Assembly (NCBI GenBank): GCA_900770335.1 | Contig: CAAGKD010000084.1 | Location: 1 to 8,385 of the forward strand | Origin: an uncultured Sutterella sp. | Lineage (GTDB): Bacteria; Pseudomonadota; Gammaproteobacteria; Burkholderiales; Burkholderiaceae_F | DNA: 8,385 nucleotides | Direction of reading: 5' to 3' | Shown here: piece after piece, positions 1 to 6,803 of the stretch | How positions within the stretch are numbered: the first letter of the stretch is position 1 | Layout: each line of letters begins with the position of its first letter | Made by a program: the position numbers and the translations under genes | The notes under the pieces: generated by a model | What the model was told of the DNA's origin: nothing | Seen by the model: the letters and a program-made list of their open reading frames with translations, nothing else | Database searches by the model: none

Positions 1-335
1 AGCCCCAGGCGCTCACGCTCCTGATGGCCACGCTCGTGCGCCCCAAGCTGCTGCTCCTTGACGAGCACACCGCCGCGCTCGACCCCAAGACGGCCGAAAA
101 GGTGCTCGAGATCACGAACCGCATCGTGAGCGAACAGAAGCTCACGACCCTCATGATCACGCACAACATGCGCGACGCGCTGCGGTTCGGCAACCGTCTC
201 ATCATGATGCACGACGGCCGTCCGATCCTTGACGTGCGGGGCGAGGAGAAGGCGAAGCTCACCCCCGTGGACCTGCTGCAGTTCTTCGAGAAGGCGGGCG
301 ACGGCGTCTCCGACAAGATGCTGCTCGCGAGCTGA
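1..335 (+). CDS. ABC transporter ATP-binding protein, C-terminal part (COG1101-like)
   Basis: The reading frame is open from the window edge (first whole codon at 3) to TGA at 333-335, so the 5' part, including Walker A, lies outside. The visible start, PQALTLLMATLV, looks like the end of the ABC signature region. It is followed by Walker B as LLLLDEHTAALDP, with His where most ABC ATPases have Pro, and by the H-loop in TLMITHNMRDAL. The DEHTAALDP wording and the tail with GNRLIMMHDGR and a late LLQFFEKAG segment fit the COG1101 ATPases. These usually work with a TrpX/COG2984-type substrate-binding lipoprotein and a COG4120 permease to import a small solute, often an amino acid. The protein would act on the cytoplasmic face of the inner membrane. 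The substrate cannot be read from this fragment. The ATG at 24 is internal and not a start. Confidence 0.9.
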   Translation, partial: PQALTLLMATLVRPKLLLLDEHTAALDPKTAEKVLEITNRIVSEQKLTTLMITHNMRDALRFGNRLIMMHDGRPILDVRGEEKAKLTPVDLLQFFEKAGDGVSDKMLLAS

Positions 336-363
336 TTCGAGCTCCCGAAGGATTCTTCGACAG

Positions 364-393
364 GCGAAGGCCGCCCTTGAGGGCGGCCTTCGC
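364..393. terminator. Intergenic hairpin between convergent genes
   Basis: A perfect 13-bp inverted repeat (364-376 with 381-393) closes on a TTGA tetraloop. It lies 28 bp after the ABC ATPase stop and 23 bp beyond the stop of the converging response-regulator gene. No U-tract follows on either strand, so it is not a textbook rho-independent terminator. Its position between two convergent stops and its strong stem suggest a bidirectional terminator or a 3'-end stabilising structure. Confidence 0.65.
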
Positions 394-416
394 GCATTCA
401 GGGGAAATCAGAAGGG

Positions 417-1055
417 TCAGGCGCCGAGGTCGACGCCCTGCATGAGCGCCATGAACTGCCGGAGGTTGTGCACGCGCAGCTTGTGGTAGATGTTGTTGCG
501 GTGCCCCTGCACCGTGCGGGGGGCGAGGCAGAGGCGCTCGGCGATGTCGCCGTTTTCGAACCCGTGCGCGAGAAGCGCGGAGATCTCGCGCTCGCGCGGG
601 CTCATCTCGGCGACGATGGCGCGGATCGCGTCGGGCTCGAGCCGGCCGCCGGCCTGCGCGAGGCTGATCTCGCACGCCGCGCGGATCGCTCCGTCAAGCG
701 CCTGCGGGTCGACGGGCTTCTCGAGGAAGTCGAAGGCACCGTTCTTGAGCGTCCGCACGGCCGTGCGCACGTCGCCGTGGCCCGTGACGAAGATGATCGG
801 CAGCGTGAACGAAAGCTCCTTCATGCGGGTCTGCAGCTCGAGGCCGCTCATGCCGGGCATGCGGATGTCAAGGAGCAGGCACCCGGCGGGCGAGGAGGCG
901 TAGTCGCGCAGGAACGCGTCCGCGCTCCCCCAGGCGGCCGTCCGCCAGCCCTTGCAGGAGAGCATGAAGGAGAGCGCCTCGCGCACCTCCGCGTCATCGT
1001 CGACGATGCGGATGAGCGTTTCGAGCTGGATTCTGTCCGGAGAGGCGGCAGTCAT
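417..1055 (-). CDS. LuxR/FixJ-family response regulator (TtrR-like)
   Basis: A cytoplasmic DNA-binding response regulator of 212 residues, the usual length for FixJ/TtrR-type regulators. The receiver domain spans about residues 13-130, with acidic residues D19-D21, phosphoacceptor D63 in LLLDIRMPGMSG, T91 in VTGHGDV and K113 in FLEKPVD. A LuxR-type helix-turn-helix covers about 150-205 (SPREREISALLAHGFENGDI, then RTVQGHRNNIYHKL). GAGGA six bases before the ATG supports the start. It lies 46 bp downstream of the sensor-kinase remnant on the same strand, so the two were probably an operon. In homologous loci such pairs control a neighbouring respiratory reductase. The gene looks intact, but its partner kinase is broken, so it may be orphaned or respond to a paralogous kinase. 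Confidence 0.93.
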   Translation of the reverse strand: MTAASPDRIQLETLIRIVDDDAEVREALSFMLSCKGWRTAAWGSADAFLRDYASSPAGCLLLDIRMPGMSGLELQTRMKELSFTLPIIFVTGHGDVRTAVRTLKNGAFDFLEKPVDPQALDGAIRAACEISLAQAGGRLEPDAIRAIVAEMSPREREISALLAHGFENGDIAERLCLAPRTVQGHRNNIYHKLRVHNLRQFMALMQGVDLGA

Positions 1056-1101
1056 GAGAGGTCCTCGGAATGGTTGGCGGAAGGCGCGCAGCCGGGATGC
1101 G

Positions 1102-2270
1102 TCAGGCGACGGGCAGCGCGATGCGTGCGATGACGCCGCCCCGCGGGCGCAGCTCGAACGAGAGGTGCCCGCCCGAGGCCTCGGCGATCGCGATGGCGAT
1201 CGGCACGCCGAGGCCCTGTCCGGCGGTCTTGGAGGTTATGAGGGGCGTCGCGAGGTCGGCGAACTCCTCCGCGGAAAGCTGCCGGTCCGTGTTCTCGACG
1301 ACGACGAGCGTCATGCCCGGCCGCTCGGGATCCGAGCCGCCGTAGACCTTCACGAAGGGACGGGGCTCGGCCGAGAGCTTCGGCGAGGCCGCCTCGAAGG
1401 CGTTCTTGAGGAGGTTGTTGAAGAGAAGCTCCATCTCGAGGGCGTCGCCGCGCACGGTGACGCCGTAGAGCCCCTCCATCGAGAAGCGCACGCCGCCCGT
1501 CGTCTCGGGCGAGAAGGTCGCGTAGAGGCGCTCGACGACATCGAGCAGCCCGATCGCCTGGTCGCGCTTGGTCTTGTTCTTGGAGTATCCGCGCACGCGC
1601 GAGACGATCTCCTTGGTGCGCTCGAGCCCCGCGCTGATGCCCTCGCGGCAGCGCGAGAGGAGCTTCGGGTCGGACGAGTCCTGGGCGATGAGGTCCTTGA
1701 GGCCCTCGGCGTAGTACTGGATCGCCGCGATCGGCTGCGCAAGCTCGTGCGCGATGAGGTTCGAGAGCTGCCCGACGATCGTCGCCTTCTGCATGCGCTC
1801 CATGCGGGCGCGCAGCTCCTCGACGCGCGCCTTGGCCTCGTGCTCGAGCGCGATGGAGCTTTGGAGCTCCGCGGTGCGCTTTCTGACGAGGTACCCCACG
1901 CGCCAGCTGTGGAATGCGAGGCCGAGGACGATGAGCGCCGCGAGGGCGCACTCGATCAGATGGCCGCGCAGCCACTGGTTGATCGAGGGTTCGCGCAGAT
2001 AGGCGTAGTTCTCAATCTTGAGCTCGCGGTAGAGGCGCTGCACGGGGCGCAGCTCCGTCGCAACGCCCAGTGGTGGCCCGGGGCGATCTCGGGGATCGAA
2101 AGCAGCGTGCGGGCGATGACGTGGGCCGAGCCCGGGGCGGAGCCCTGCAGGACCGAGACCATGATGTTGGGGTAGGTGCGCGAGGTGTGCGCGCAATGCA
2201 GCGTCGGGTCCTCGCGCGGCTCGATCACGCGGTACTTCGCGCGCTCGGCCTGCGGAAGGCTTTCGAGCCA
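1102..2270 (-). pseudogene. Sensor histidine kinase (TtrS-like), 5'-truncated and frameshifted
   Basis: This is the remnant of a membrane sensor kinase of the TtrS-like type, which has a periplasmic PhnD-like ligand domain, one membrane span and a kinase core. From the 5' side, the sequence from CWLESLPQAERAKYRV to LLSIPEIAPGHHW is the end of the periplasmic domain. A frame change near 2066 is followed by GVATELRPVQRLYRELKIE, a membrane segment (about 1895-1965) and a coiled linker. The H-box is HELAQP, with the phosphoacceptor His codon at 1747-1749. Next come an N-box (FNNLLKNAFEAA), PLITSK and a G2 box (GQGLG), ending at TGA 1102-1104. Restoring one G at 2066-2068 (minus strand TGGGC to TGGGGC) rejoins the frames. 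Roughly 390 codons remain. The signal peptide and most of the periplasmic domain are missing because the match stops at about 2270, where antisense flavoprotein sequence begins. The G1 box is degenerate (VVVENTDRQL). A frame-0 reading extending to 2394 is an artefact crossing the flavoprotein. Confidence 0.82.
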
Positions 2271-2276
2271 GCATGC
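2268..2276. other. Junction of two head-to-head truncated genes (deletion or assembly join)
   Basis: Recognisable sensor-kinase coding sequence on the minus strand runs up to about here, and recognisable flavoprotein coding sequence on the plus strand begins here. Both lack their 5' parts, and no space is left for the divergent promoter that such gene pairs normally share. The point falls on the 6-bp palindrome GCATGC (2271-2276). The simplest reading is one deletion that removed both 5' ends and the promoter. A chimeric assembly between paralogous loci would look the same. The breakpoint is placed to within about 10 bp. Confidence 0.7.
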
Positions 2277-3064
2277 AGCACTCGGGCGCCTCGCTGCGCA
2301 ACTGGCAGAACGCGATCGTCGTCAACTGGGTCGGCAAGAGGTTCTTCGAGGAGACCTCGTCGGCGGGTCTCACTGCTGACAGCGCCAAGCTCACGAGCTA
2401 CGGCACGGCCAACTCCACCCGCGGCCTGATGAACGGCACGAACGGCGCCTTCTTCAAGAACAAGGAGGAGGATCCGTACGTCCAGGGCAACTACAGGAAC
2501 ATCGCCCGCACGAAGTACAACCCGATCAACTTCATCGCCGCCGCGCTGCAGCTCAACGAGGGCTCGCACGCTCCGGACTGGTCCGCCGGCCCGCAGTGGG
2601 CGATCTTCGACAGCGAGGCCGTCAAGCGCGAGCGCATCCACACGGACGAGAAGGCGATCGATCCGCAGTACTTCTTCAAGGCCGACACCATCGAGGAGCT
2701 CGCCGAGAAGATCAACACGAACCCCTACATGTCGCACAAGATGGACCCGAAGGTGCTCGCCGAGACGGTGAAGACCTACAACTCCTACGTCGACCAGGGC
2801 AAGGATCCGGACTTCGAGAAGCCCGCTCCCCAGTACAAGATCGAGAAGGGCCCGTTCTACGCCGCCTGGACCTCCGTCACGCTGCATGACTGCTGCTGCG
2901 GCCTGCACGTGAACAACGAGTGCGAGGTGCTCACCTGGACGGGCGAGAAGATCGAGGGCCTCTGCGCCGCGGGCGAGGTGACGGGCGGCTCGTCCATGCA
3001 CGGCCTCGCGCGCGGCCTGGTCCAGGCCTACGTCCTCGGCAAGAGCTTCCCCGCCATGAAGTGA
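2273..3064 (+). pseudogene. Flavocytochrome c-type FAD reductase, C-terminal half only
   Basis: This is the 3' half of a periplasmic FAD-dependent reductase of the fumarate/urocanate reductase (flavocytochrome c) family, which passes electrons from a multiheme cytochrome to an organic acceptor. The remaining 263 residues include GKRFFEE (21-27), a capping-domain-like region, VLAETVKTYNSYVDQGKD (161-178), GPFYAAW (193-199), HDCCCGL (205-211) and the FAD-contacting GLCAAGEVTGG (229-239). Family members are usually about 450-600 residues and begin with an export signal and an N-terminal GxGxxG FAD motif, both absent here. The Met at 2273 is probably an internal residue. The weak purine run GGAAGG (2254-2259) lies within former kinase sequence. 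The tail SSMHGLARGLVQAY differs from the classical VHGxNRLGGNA motif, so the substrate is not predictable. The cytochrome gene starts 31 bp downstream and is the likely former electron donor. Confidence 0.8.
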
Positions 3065-3095
3065 TCGGCTGAGCGATCTCCCAAGGAGCAGATCC

Positions 3096-3488
3096 ATGAT
3101 GAAGAAGACCCCTCTTCTCGCGCTCGCCGCAGTCGCGGCGGTCATGGCTCTCTGCGGCGCGCCGGCAGCCTCCGCCGCCGACAAGTCAGGCCCCGAGCAG
3201 TGCCTGATGTGTCACGGCGGAAGCTTCGACGCCCTGAGAGAGCAGACCAAGAACTGGAAGGACGAATTCGACACGCCCGTCCAGCCCCATCAGTACCTTG
3301 ACCCCAACGCAGCCAATCCGCATGCAGGCGAGAAGATCGTTCCGGAGTGCACGGGCTGCCACAAGGCGCATCCGTTCCCGCTTCCGAAGGACTTCAAGCC
3401 TGAGCCGGCGTCGCTTTCGATATGCTTCGGGTGCCATCACATGGAGAACTTCCAGAACTGCCACGACGCAGGGTGCCACGAGAAGTGA
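3096..3488 (+). CDS. Periplasmic tetraheme cytochrome c
   Basis: A 130-residue exported electron-transfer protein. A Sec signal (MMKKT, hydrophobic 7-22) ends with probable cleavage after A27 in ASA. There are four covalent heme sites: CLMCH (36-40), CTGCH (85-89), CFGCH (110-114) and a C-terminal CX4CH (CHDAGCH, 122-128). Several extra His residues (65, 76, 92, 115, 123) could be distal ligands. Size and spacing fit the small tetraheme cytochrome/flavocytochrome c heme domain (cytochrome_c3_2-like), encoded separately from its flavoprotein as in several betaproteobacterial systems. AAGGAG (3083-3088), seven bases before the ATG, fixes the start. A second ATG follows directly at 3099. It lies 31 bp after the truncated flavoprotein and was probably co-transcribed with it. 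The gene looks intact, but no promoter of its own was recognised. Confidence 0.93.
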   Translation: MMKKTPLLALAAVAAVMALCGAPAASAADKSGPEQCLMCHGGSFDALREQTKNWKDEFDTPVQPHQYLDPNAANPHAGEKIVPECTGCHKAHPFPLPKDFKPEPASLSICFGCHHMENFQNCHDAGCHEK

Positions 3489-3498
3489 CCTTCCAATC

Positions 3499-3533
3499 CA
3501 TCCGGGGGAGGCCGGAGAGAGCACTCCCGGATG
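3499..3533 (+). other. Inverted repeat downstream of the cytochrome gene
   Basis: An 8-bp perfect inverted repeat, CATCCGGG (3499-3506) and CCCGGATG (3526-3533), with a 19-base loop begins 10 bp after the cytochrome stop. No T-run follows. It could be a weak 3'-end structure ahead of the stronger terminator at 3571. Confidence 0.35.
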
Positions 3534-3570
3534 AAGAACCTCCTGCAACTTCTTCTCTCCAGCTCCAGAC

Positions 3571-3607
3571 GGTCACGCGCTTTTCAGAAGGCGCGTGACC
3601 GATTTTT
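3571..3607 (+). terminator. Rho-independent terminator of the cytochrome unit
   Basis: A perfect 10-bp stem, GGTCACGCGC (3571-3580) with GCGCGTGACC (3591-3600), has a 10-base loop and is followed by GATTTTTGTC, with five T at 3603-3607. It lies 82 bp after the cytochrome stop. This is the only hairpin in the window with a proper U-tract. Confidence 0.9.
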
Positions 3608-3679
3608 GTCTTCGGGCGCTGCTCTGCAGCTTGCGGCGGCAAAGCTTGTCTTCGCCCGCTCTTACAGGCGCCGTCAGCG

Positions 3680-3685
3680 GATAAT
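3680..3685 (+). promoter_or_regulatory. Possible -10 element upstream of the DUF4236 gene
   Basis: GATAAT matches the sigma-70 -10 consensus at five of six positions and stands out in GC-rich DNA, between the terminator and the next gene (87 bp before its ATG). No convincing -35 is seen 16-18 bp upstream, so this is tentative. The rest of 3608-3766 shows no gene. Confidence 0.28.
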
Positions 3686-3766
3686 GAGATGCATTCGATC
3701 CGCTCAATGCGCCGGGCGACGCTGGCGAGGCGCGGATCCGTCCCGTTCACCTTCCGCAAGATTCCC

Positions 3767-4009
3767 ATGGGTCTCATCTTTCGCAAGTCCTTCAGCCTCG
3801 GCTCGTTCCTGCGCGTCAATGTCTCGAAGTCCGGCCTCTCCGTCTCCGTGGGTCCGAAGGGCTGCTCGCTCACCTTGGGACCGAGGGGCGCAACGGGCTC
3901 CGCGGGCCTTCCCGGAACGGGGCTCTCGTACCGCACGAAGGTCCCGCTGCCCGGAGAGGCCAGGCCCGCCTCGGGCAAGGGACGAAAGACAGGCGGCGGC
4001 CGCACCTGA
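3767..4009 (+). CDS. DUF4236 domain small protein
   Basis: An 80-residue protein starting MGLIFRKSFSLGSF, then VNVSKSGLSVSVGPKG, TLGPRG and GLPGTGLSYRTK. This is the glycine-rich, beta-strand-like pattern of DUF4236, which normally begins at exactly this Met; that is why the start is placed here rather than at the upstream in-frame ATG at 3689. No good Shine-Dalgarno sequence is visible before 3767, so translation initiation is uncertain. The domain covers about residues 1-55, and the remainder is a basic Gly/Lys/Arg-rich tail. No catalytic residues, signal peptide or membrane segment are seen, and the family has no established function. It is a stand-alone gene between a terminator and the converging copA, with no obvious link to either neighbour. 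Confidence 0.82.
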   Translation: MGLIFRKSFSLGSFLRVNVSKSGLSVSVGPKGCSLTLGPRGATGSAGLPGTGLSYRTKVPLPGEARPASGKGRKTGGGRT

Positions 4010-4031
4010 CGCCTGCAGCCGGACAACGCAG

Positions 4032-4065
4032 CGGCCCGGGCGAGCGGGGCGCTCATCCCGGGCCG
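4032..4065. terminator. GC-rich hairpin between convergent DUF4236 and copA genes
   Basis: A perfect 9-bp outer stem, CGGCCCGGG (4032-4040) with CCCGGGCCG (4057-4065), continues into an inner GAGC/GCTC stem (4042-4045 and 4051-4054). It lies 22 bp after the DUF4236 stop and 26 bp beyond the copA stop. There is no T-tract on either strand. Its placement matches the hairpin at 364-393, which also separates convergent genes. Confidence 0.55.
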
Positions 4066-4091
4066 GCGGCTGTCGACGCAGATCAGGCGGC

Positions 4092-4304
4092 TCAGTCGAT
4101 GCCGGTCACCTTGAAGCCGAGCCCCTCGACGGTCTGGCGGAGCATGTCGTCCGTGACGAAGAGGTCCGCCTCGACGCGGGCGCTCTTCTTCTCGAGGCTC
4201 ACCTCGACCGCGTCAACGCCCGGAAGCGCCTTGAGGGCCTTCTCAACCGAGCCCGTGCAGTGGTTGCAGTGCATGCCGTCGATGTGGATGGTCTTTTCGG
4301 TCAT
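4092..4304 (-). CDS. Possible internally initiated CopZ-like copper chaperone (in frame within copA)
   Basis: The last 70 codons of copA form a complete HMA domain: MTEKTIHIDGMHCNHCTG (Cys at residues 13 and 16), two amphipathic helix-like segments and GLGFKVTGID. This is the length and layout of a free CopZ/Atx1-like Cu(I) chaperone. It begins with an in-frame ATG preceded by AAGGAA at the ideal six-base spacing, a better start site than that of copA itself. This suggests either that the gene is a fusion of copA with a former downstream copZ, or that ribosomes also initiate here to make a separate chaperone. It is known that E. coli copA also yields a free chaperone, but from its 5' end by frameshifting. 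Separate production here is inference; the fused domain itself is certain. Confidence 0.45.
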   Translation of the reverse strand: MTEKTIHIDGMHCNHCTGSVEKALKALPGVDAVEVSLEKKSARVEADLFVTDDMLRQTVEGLGFKVTGID

Positions 4305-6803
4305 TTGCTTTTCCTTTGACGCGTTCGCCGCGTCCTGGGTTCTCTGGAGTTGCGGCGCGGCGGCCGCGGGGGTCGACGCCATGACGGACTCGGTCACTCT
4401 CGGGCGGAAGAGCCTGAGGCGAAGGGCGTTCGTCACGACGCAGAAGGAGGAGAGGCTCATCGCGGCGGCGGCGATCATCGGCGAGAGCGTGAGGCCGCTC
4501 GACGCGAACAGGCCCGCCGCGACGGGGATGCCGACGGCGTTGTAGAAGAACGCCCAGAAGAGGTTCTGCCGGATGTTTCTCAATGTGGCGCGCGAGAGCT
4601 CGATCGCTGCGGCGACGTCCGTGAGGCGGCTCTTCATGAGGACGACGTCGGCCGAGGCGATGGCGACGTCCGTGCCCGCGCCGATCGCGACGCCCGTGTC
4701 GGCCGCGGCGAGGGCCGGGGCGTCGTTGACGCCGTCGCCCACCATCGCGACGCGCCTGCCTTCGGCGCGGATGCGCGAGACCTCGGCGGCCTTGCCTGCC
4801 GGAAGGACTCCGGCGACGAGCTGCGTGATGCCGCACCTTGAGGCGATCGCGCGGGCCGTGGCCTCGTTGTCGCCCGTGAGCATCGTCACCGAGACGCCGA
4901 GCTCGGCGAGGGCTTTGACGGCTGCGGGCGAGTCGGGCTTGACCTCGTCGGCGACGCGGATCATGCCGAGAAGCGATCCGGCGGCGCCGCCTTCGCCCGC
5001 CGAGCCGATGAAGAGCGGCGTCTCGCCCGAGCGGGCCGCGGCGTCGGCCGCGGCGGCGAGCTCGGACGGAATCGCGGCGCCGAGCGCCTCGGCCATCCGG
5101 GCGTTGCCTGCGAACCAGCGGCGCTTTCCAATGCGTGCGCAGATGCCCTGGCCGGCGGTCTGCGTGAAGTCCTCCACGGGCTGGCGGGGCAGGTTCCTTG
5201 CGTTCGCGGCCTTGACGATCGCGGCGCCGAGCGGGTGCTCGGAGACGCTTTCGAGCGAGGCGGCGGTCATGAGAAGCGGCGTCTCAAGGCCCGGCGCCGC
5301 CGGAACGAGACCCGTGACGACGGGCTTGCCCGTCGTGATCGTTCCCGTCTTGTCAAGGACCACGGCCTGCGTGCGGCCGAGCATCTCGAGCGCCGCGGCG
5401 GTCTTGAAGAGGATGCCGCGCCTGGCGCCGCGGCCCGTGCCCACCATGATGGCGGTCGGCGTGGCGAGGCCGAGCGAGCACGGGCACGAGATCACGAGCA
5501 CCGAGATCGCGCAGGTGAGCGCGAAGGCGAGGGATTCGCCAAGCAGGAGCCAGACGAGGAGCGTCACGAGCGCGATGCCGATCACGACCGGCACGAAGAC
5601 GCCGGAGACCCGGTCCGCGAGGCGCGCCACCGGCGCCTTGCCGCTCGTCGCCTCGTCGACCAGGCGGATGATCTGCGCGAGGGCCGTGTCGGCGCCGACG
5701 CGCTCGGCGCGCATGATGAAGTGGCCCGTCGAGACGAGCGTGGCGCCCGTGAGGGCGTCACCCGCCTTCTTCTCGACCGGGATGCTTTCGCCGGTCATCG
5801 CGGACTCGTCGACGCTGCCCGAGCCCGAGATCACGACGCCGTCGACGGGAATCGTCGAGCCCGTGAGGAGAACGACGTGGTCGCCGGGCCTGACGGCCTC
5901 GACCGCTAGGGCGACCTCCCGTCCGTCGCGCATGACGACGGCGGTCTTGGGCGCGAGCGCGGCGAGCTGCTCGAGCGCGTCGGTGGTTCGGCCCTTGGCG
6001 CGGGCCTCGAGCCACTTGCCGACGGTGATGAGCGTGACGATCATCGCGGCGGACTCGAAGTAAAGGCCGTGCGAGAGCTCGATCGCCTCATGGACCTGGC
6101 CGCGGCCGGCCATGAGCGAGGCCTCAAGGAGCACCCAGGCGCCGTAGACGAAGGCCGAGGAGGCGCCCACGGCGATGAGCGAGTCCATGCTCGGCGCGCG
6201 GTTCCAGAGGGCCTTGAAGCCGCGCGTGAAGAAGACGCGGTTGAGAAAGAGCGCCGGCAGCGACAGGAGAAGCTGCAGCACGCCGCGCAGGAGCCCCGCC
6301 TCATGGGAGCCGAGCCACTCCGGGGCGGGCAGGCCCGCCATCACGCCCATGCTCACGTACATGAGAAGCGCGAGTGACGCGACCGACCAGACGAGGCGCG
6401 TGCGGATCTCCGCGGCCTCGCGCCGGGCCTCGTCGGCCCGGGAGGGCTTCGCGGCGCCCGCCGTCTTCCCCCTGCCGCCGTCGCTTCTCGAAGCGCCGTA
6501 GCCCGCTTCGGAAACGGCCGCGCAGATCGTCGCCGAAAGGGCGTCGACCGCCTCGGGCGAGGCGTCCGCGGGGACGACCTCCATGGAGTTCTTCAAAAGA
6601 TTGACGGCGACGGACTTGACGCCCGCGACCTTGCCGACGACGCGCTCTACGCGCGCCTGGCAGGCCGCGCAGCTCATGCCCGTCACGTCAAAGTGCAGGC
6701 GGCGGGCTTCGGGGGAGGCCTTTGCGGGATCCCCCGCGTGCGCCGCGGCCGTCCGATCGGCCGGAGCGCCGCCCGAGGAGCGCTGTTGCTGTTCCTTGCT
6801 CAT
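4092..6803 (-). CDS. copA: Copper-exporting P1B-type ATPase with N- and C-terminal HMA domains
   Basis: An inner-membrane ATPase that pumps Cu(I) out of the cytoplasm. Numbering from ATG 6803 (903 residues), the N-terminal metal-binding domain has GMSCAAC (C45, C48). Eight membrane segments are expected, starting near 137. The other motifs are actuator TGES (337-340), transmembrane copper site CPC (440-442), phosphorylated D484 in DKTGT, SEHPLG (521-526), GDGVNDAP (689-696), and YN (754-755) and MSLSS (782-786) in the last spans. These are IB-1 (Cu+) features. After a linker (about 800-833), a second HMA domain with GMHCNHC (C846, C849) ends the protein. The frame is open to ATG 6962, but those first residues are Arg/Ala-rich filler. 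ATG 6818 (MNRKQ) has no ribosome site, and 6803 (MSKEQ) has a weak one (GAAAG). Start 6803 or 6818 is therefore preferred. The divergent LysR gene is the likely regulator. Identity is secure; Ag(I) may also be exported. Confidence 0.95.
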   Translation of the reverse strand: MSKEQQQRSSGGAPADRTAAAHAGDPAKASPEARRLHFDVTGMSCAACQARVERVVGKVAGVKSVAVNLLKNSMEVVPADASPEAVDALSATICAAVSEAGYGASRSDGGRGKTAGAAKPSRADEARREAAEIRTRLVWSVASLALLMYVSMGVMAGLPAPEWLGSHEAGLLRGVLQLLLSLPALFLNRVFFTRGFKALWNRAPSMDSLIAVGASSAFVYGAWVLLEASLMAGRGQVHEAIELSHGLYFESAAMIVTLITVGKWLEARAKGRTTDALEQLAALAPKTAVVMRDGREVALAVEAVRPGDHVVLLTGSTIPVDGVVISGSGSVDESAMTGESIPVEKKAGDALTGATLVSTGHFIMRAERVGADTALAQIIRLVDEATSGKAPVARLADRVSGVFVPVVIGIALVTLLVWLLLGESLAFALTCAISVLVISCPCSLGLATPTAIMVGTGRGARRGILFKTAAALEMLGRTQAVVLDKTGTITTGKPVVTGLVPAAPGLETPLLMTAASLESVSEHPLGAAIVKAANARNLPRQPVEDFTQTAGQGICARIGKRRWFAGNARMAEALGAAIPSELAAAADAAARSGETPLFIGSAGEGGAAGSLLGMIRVADEVKPDSPAAVKALAELGVSVTMLTGDNEATARAIASRCGITQLVAGVLPAGKAAEVSRIRAEGRRVAMVGDGVNDAPALAAADTGVAIGAGTDVAIASADVVLMKSRLTDVAAAIELSRATLRNIRQNLFWAFFYNAVGIPVAAGLFASSGLTLSPMIAAAAMSLSSFCVVTNALRLRLFRPRVTESVMASTPAAAAPQLQRTQDAANASKEKQMTEKTIHIDGMHCNHCTGSVEKALKALPGVDAVEVSLEKKSARVEADLFVTDDMLRQTVEGLGFKVTGID
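4305..4316 (-). promoter_or_regulatory. Internal Shine-Dalgarno before the C-terminal HMA domain
   Basis: On the minus strand AAGGAA (complement of 4311-4316) is followed by AAGCAA and then ATG (4304-4302). In this GC-rich gene the A-rich stretch is conspicuous, since the linker could have been encoded with GC-rich codons. It supports internal initiation. Confidence 0.5.

Noticed and set aside
2060..2075. Programmed -1 ribosomal frameshift in the kinase
   Set aside because: No X-XXY-YYZ slippery heptamer, and the gene is already 5'-truncated, so a lesion or read error is more likely.
952..2175. Long plus-strand open frame (407 codons)
   Set aside because: Antisense to the response regulator and kinase. 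Its translation is Arg/Ala/Leu-rich filler without domain motifs, as expected opposite GC-rich genes.
2271..2276. Insertion-sequence or integrase scar at the gene junction
   Set aside because: Only a 6-bp palindrome is present. There are no terminal inverted repeats, target duplication or transposase sequence.
2225..3184. Minus-strand frame of 319 codons
   Set aside because: Antisense shadow of the flavoprotein and the cytochrome start; no recognisable family.
3394..4319. Open frames on both strands around the DUF4236 gene (3531-4319 plus, 3394-4056 minus)
   Set aside because: They run through the terminator hairpin at 3571 and overlap recognisable genes; composition is filler-like.
4573..6063. 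Long plus-strand open frame (496 codons)
   Set aside because: Lies entirely antisense to copA, whose motifs are unambiguous. The translation is low-complexity Ala/Ser/Arg.
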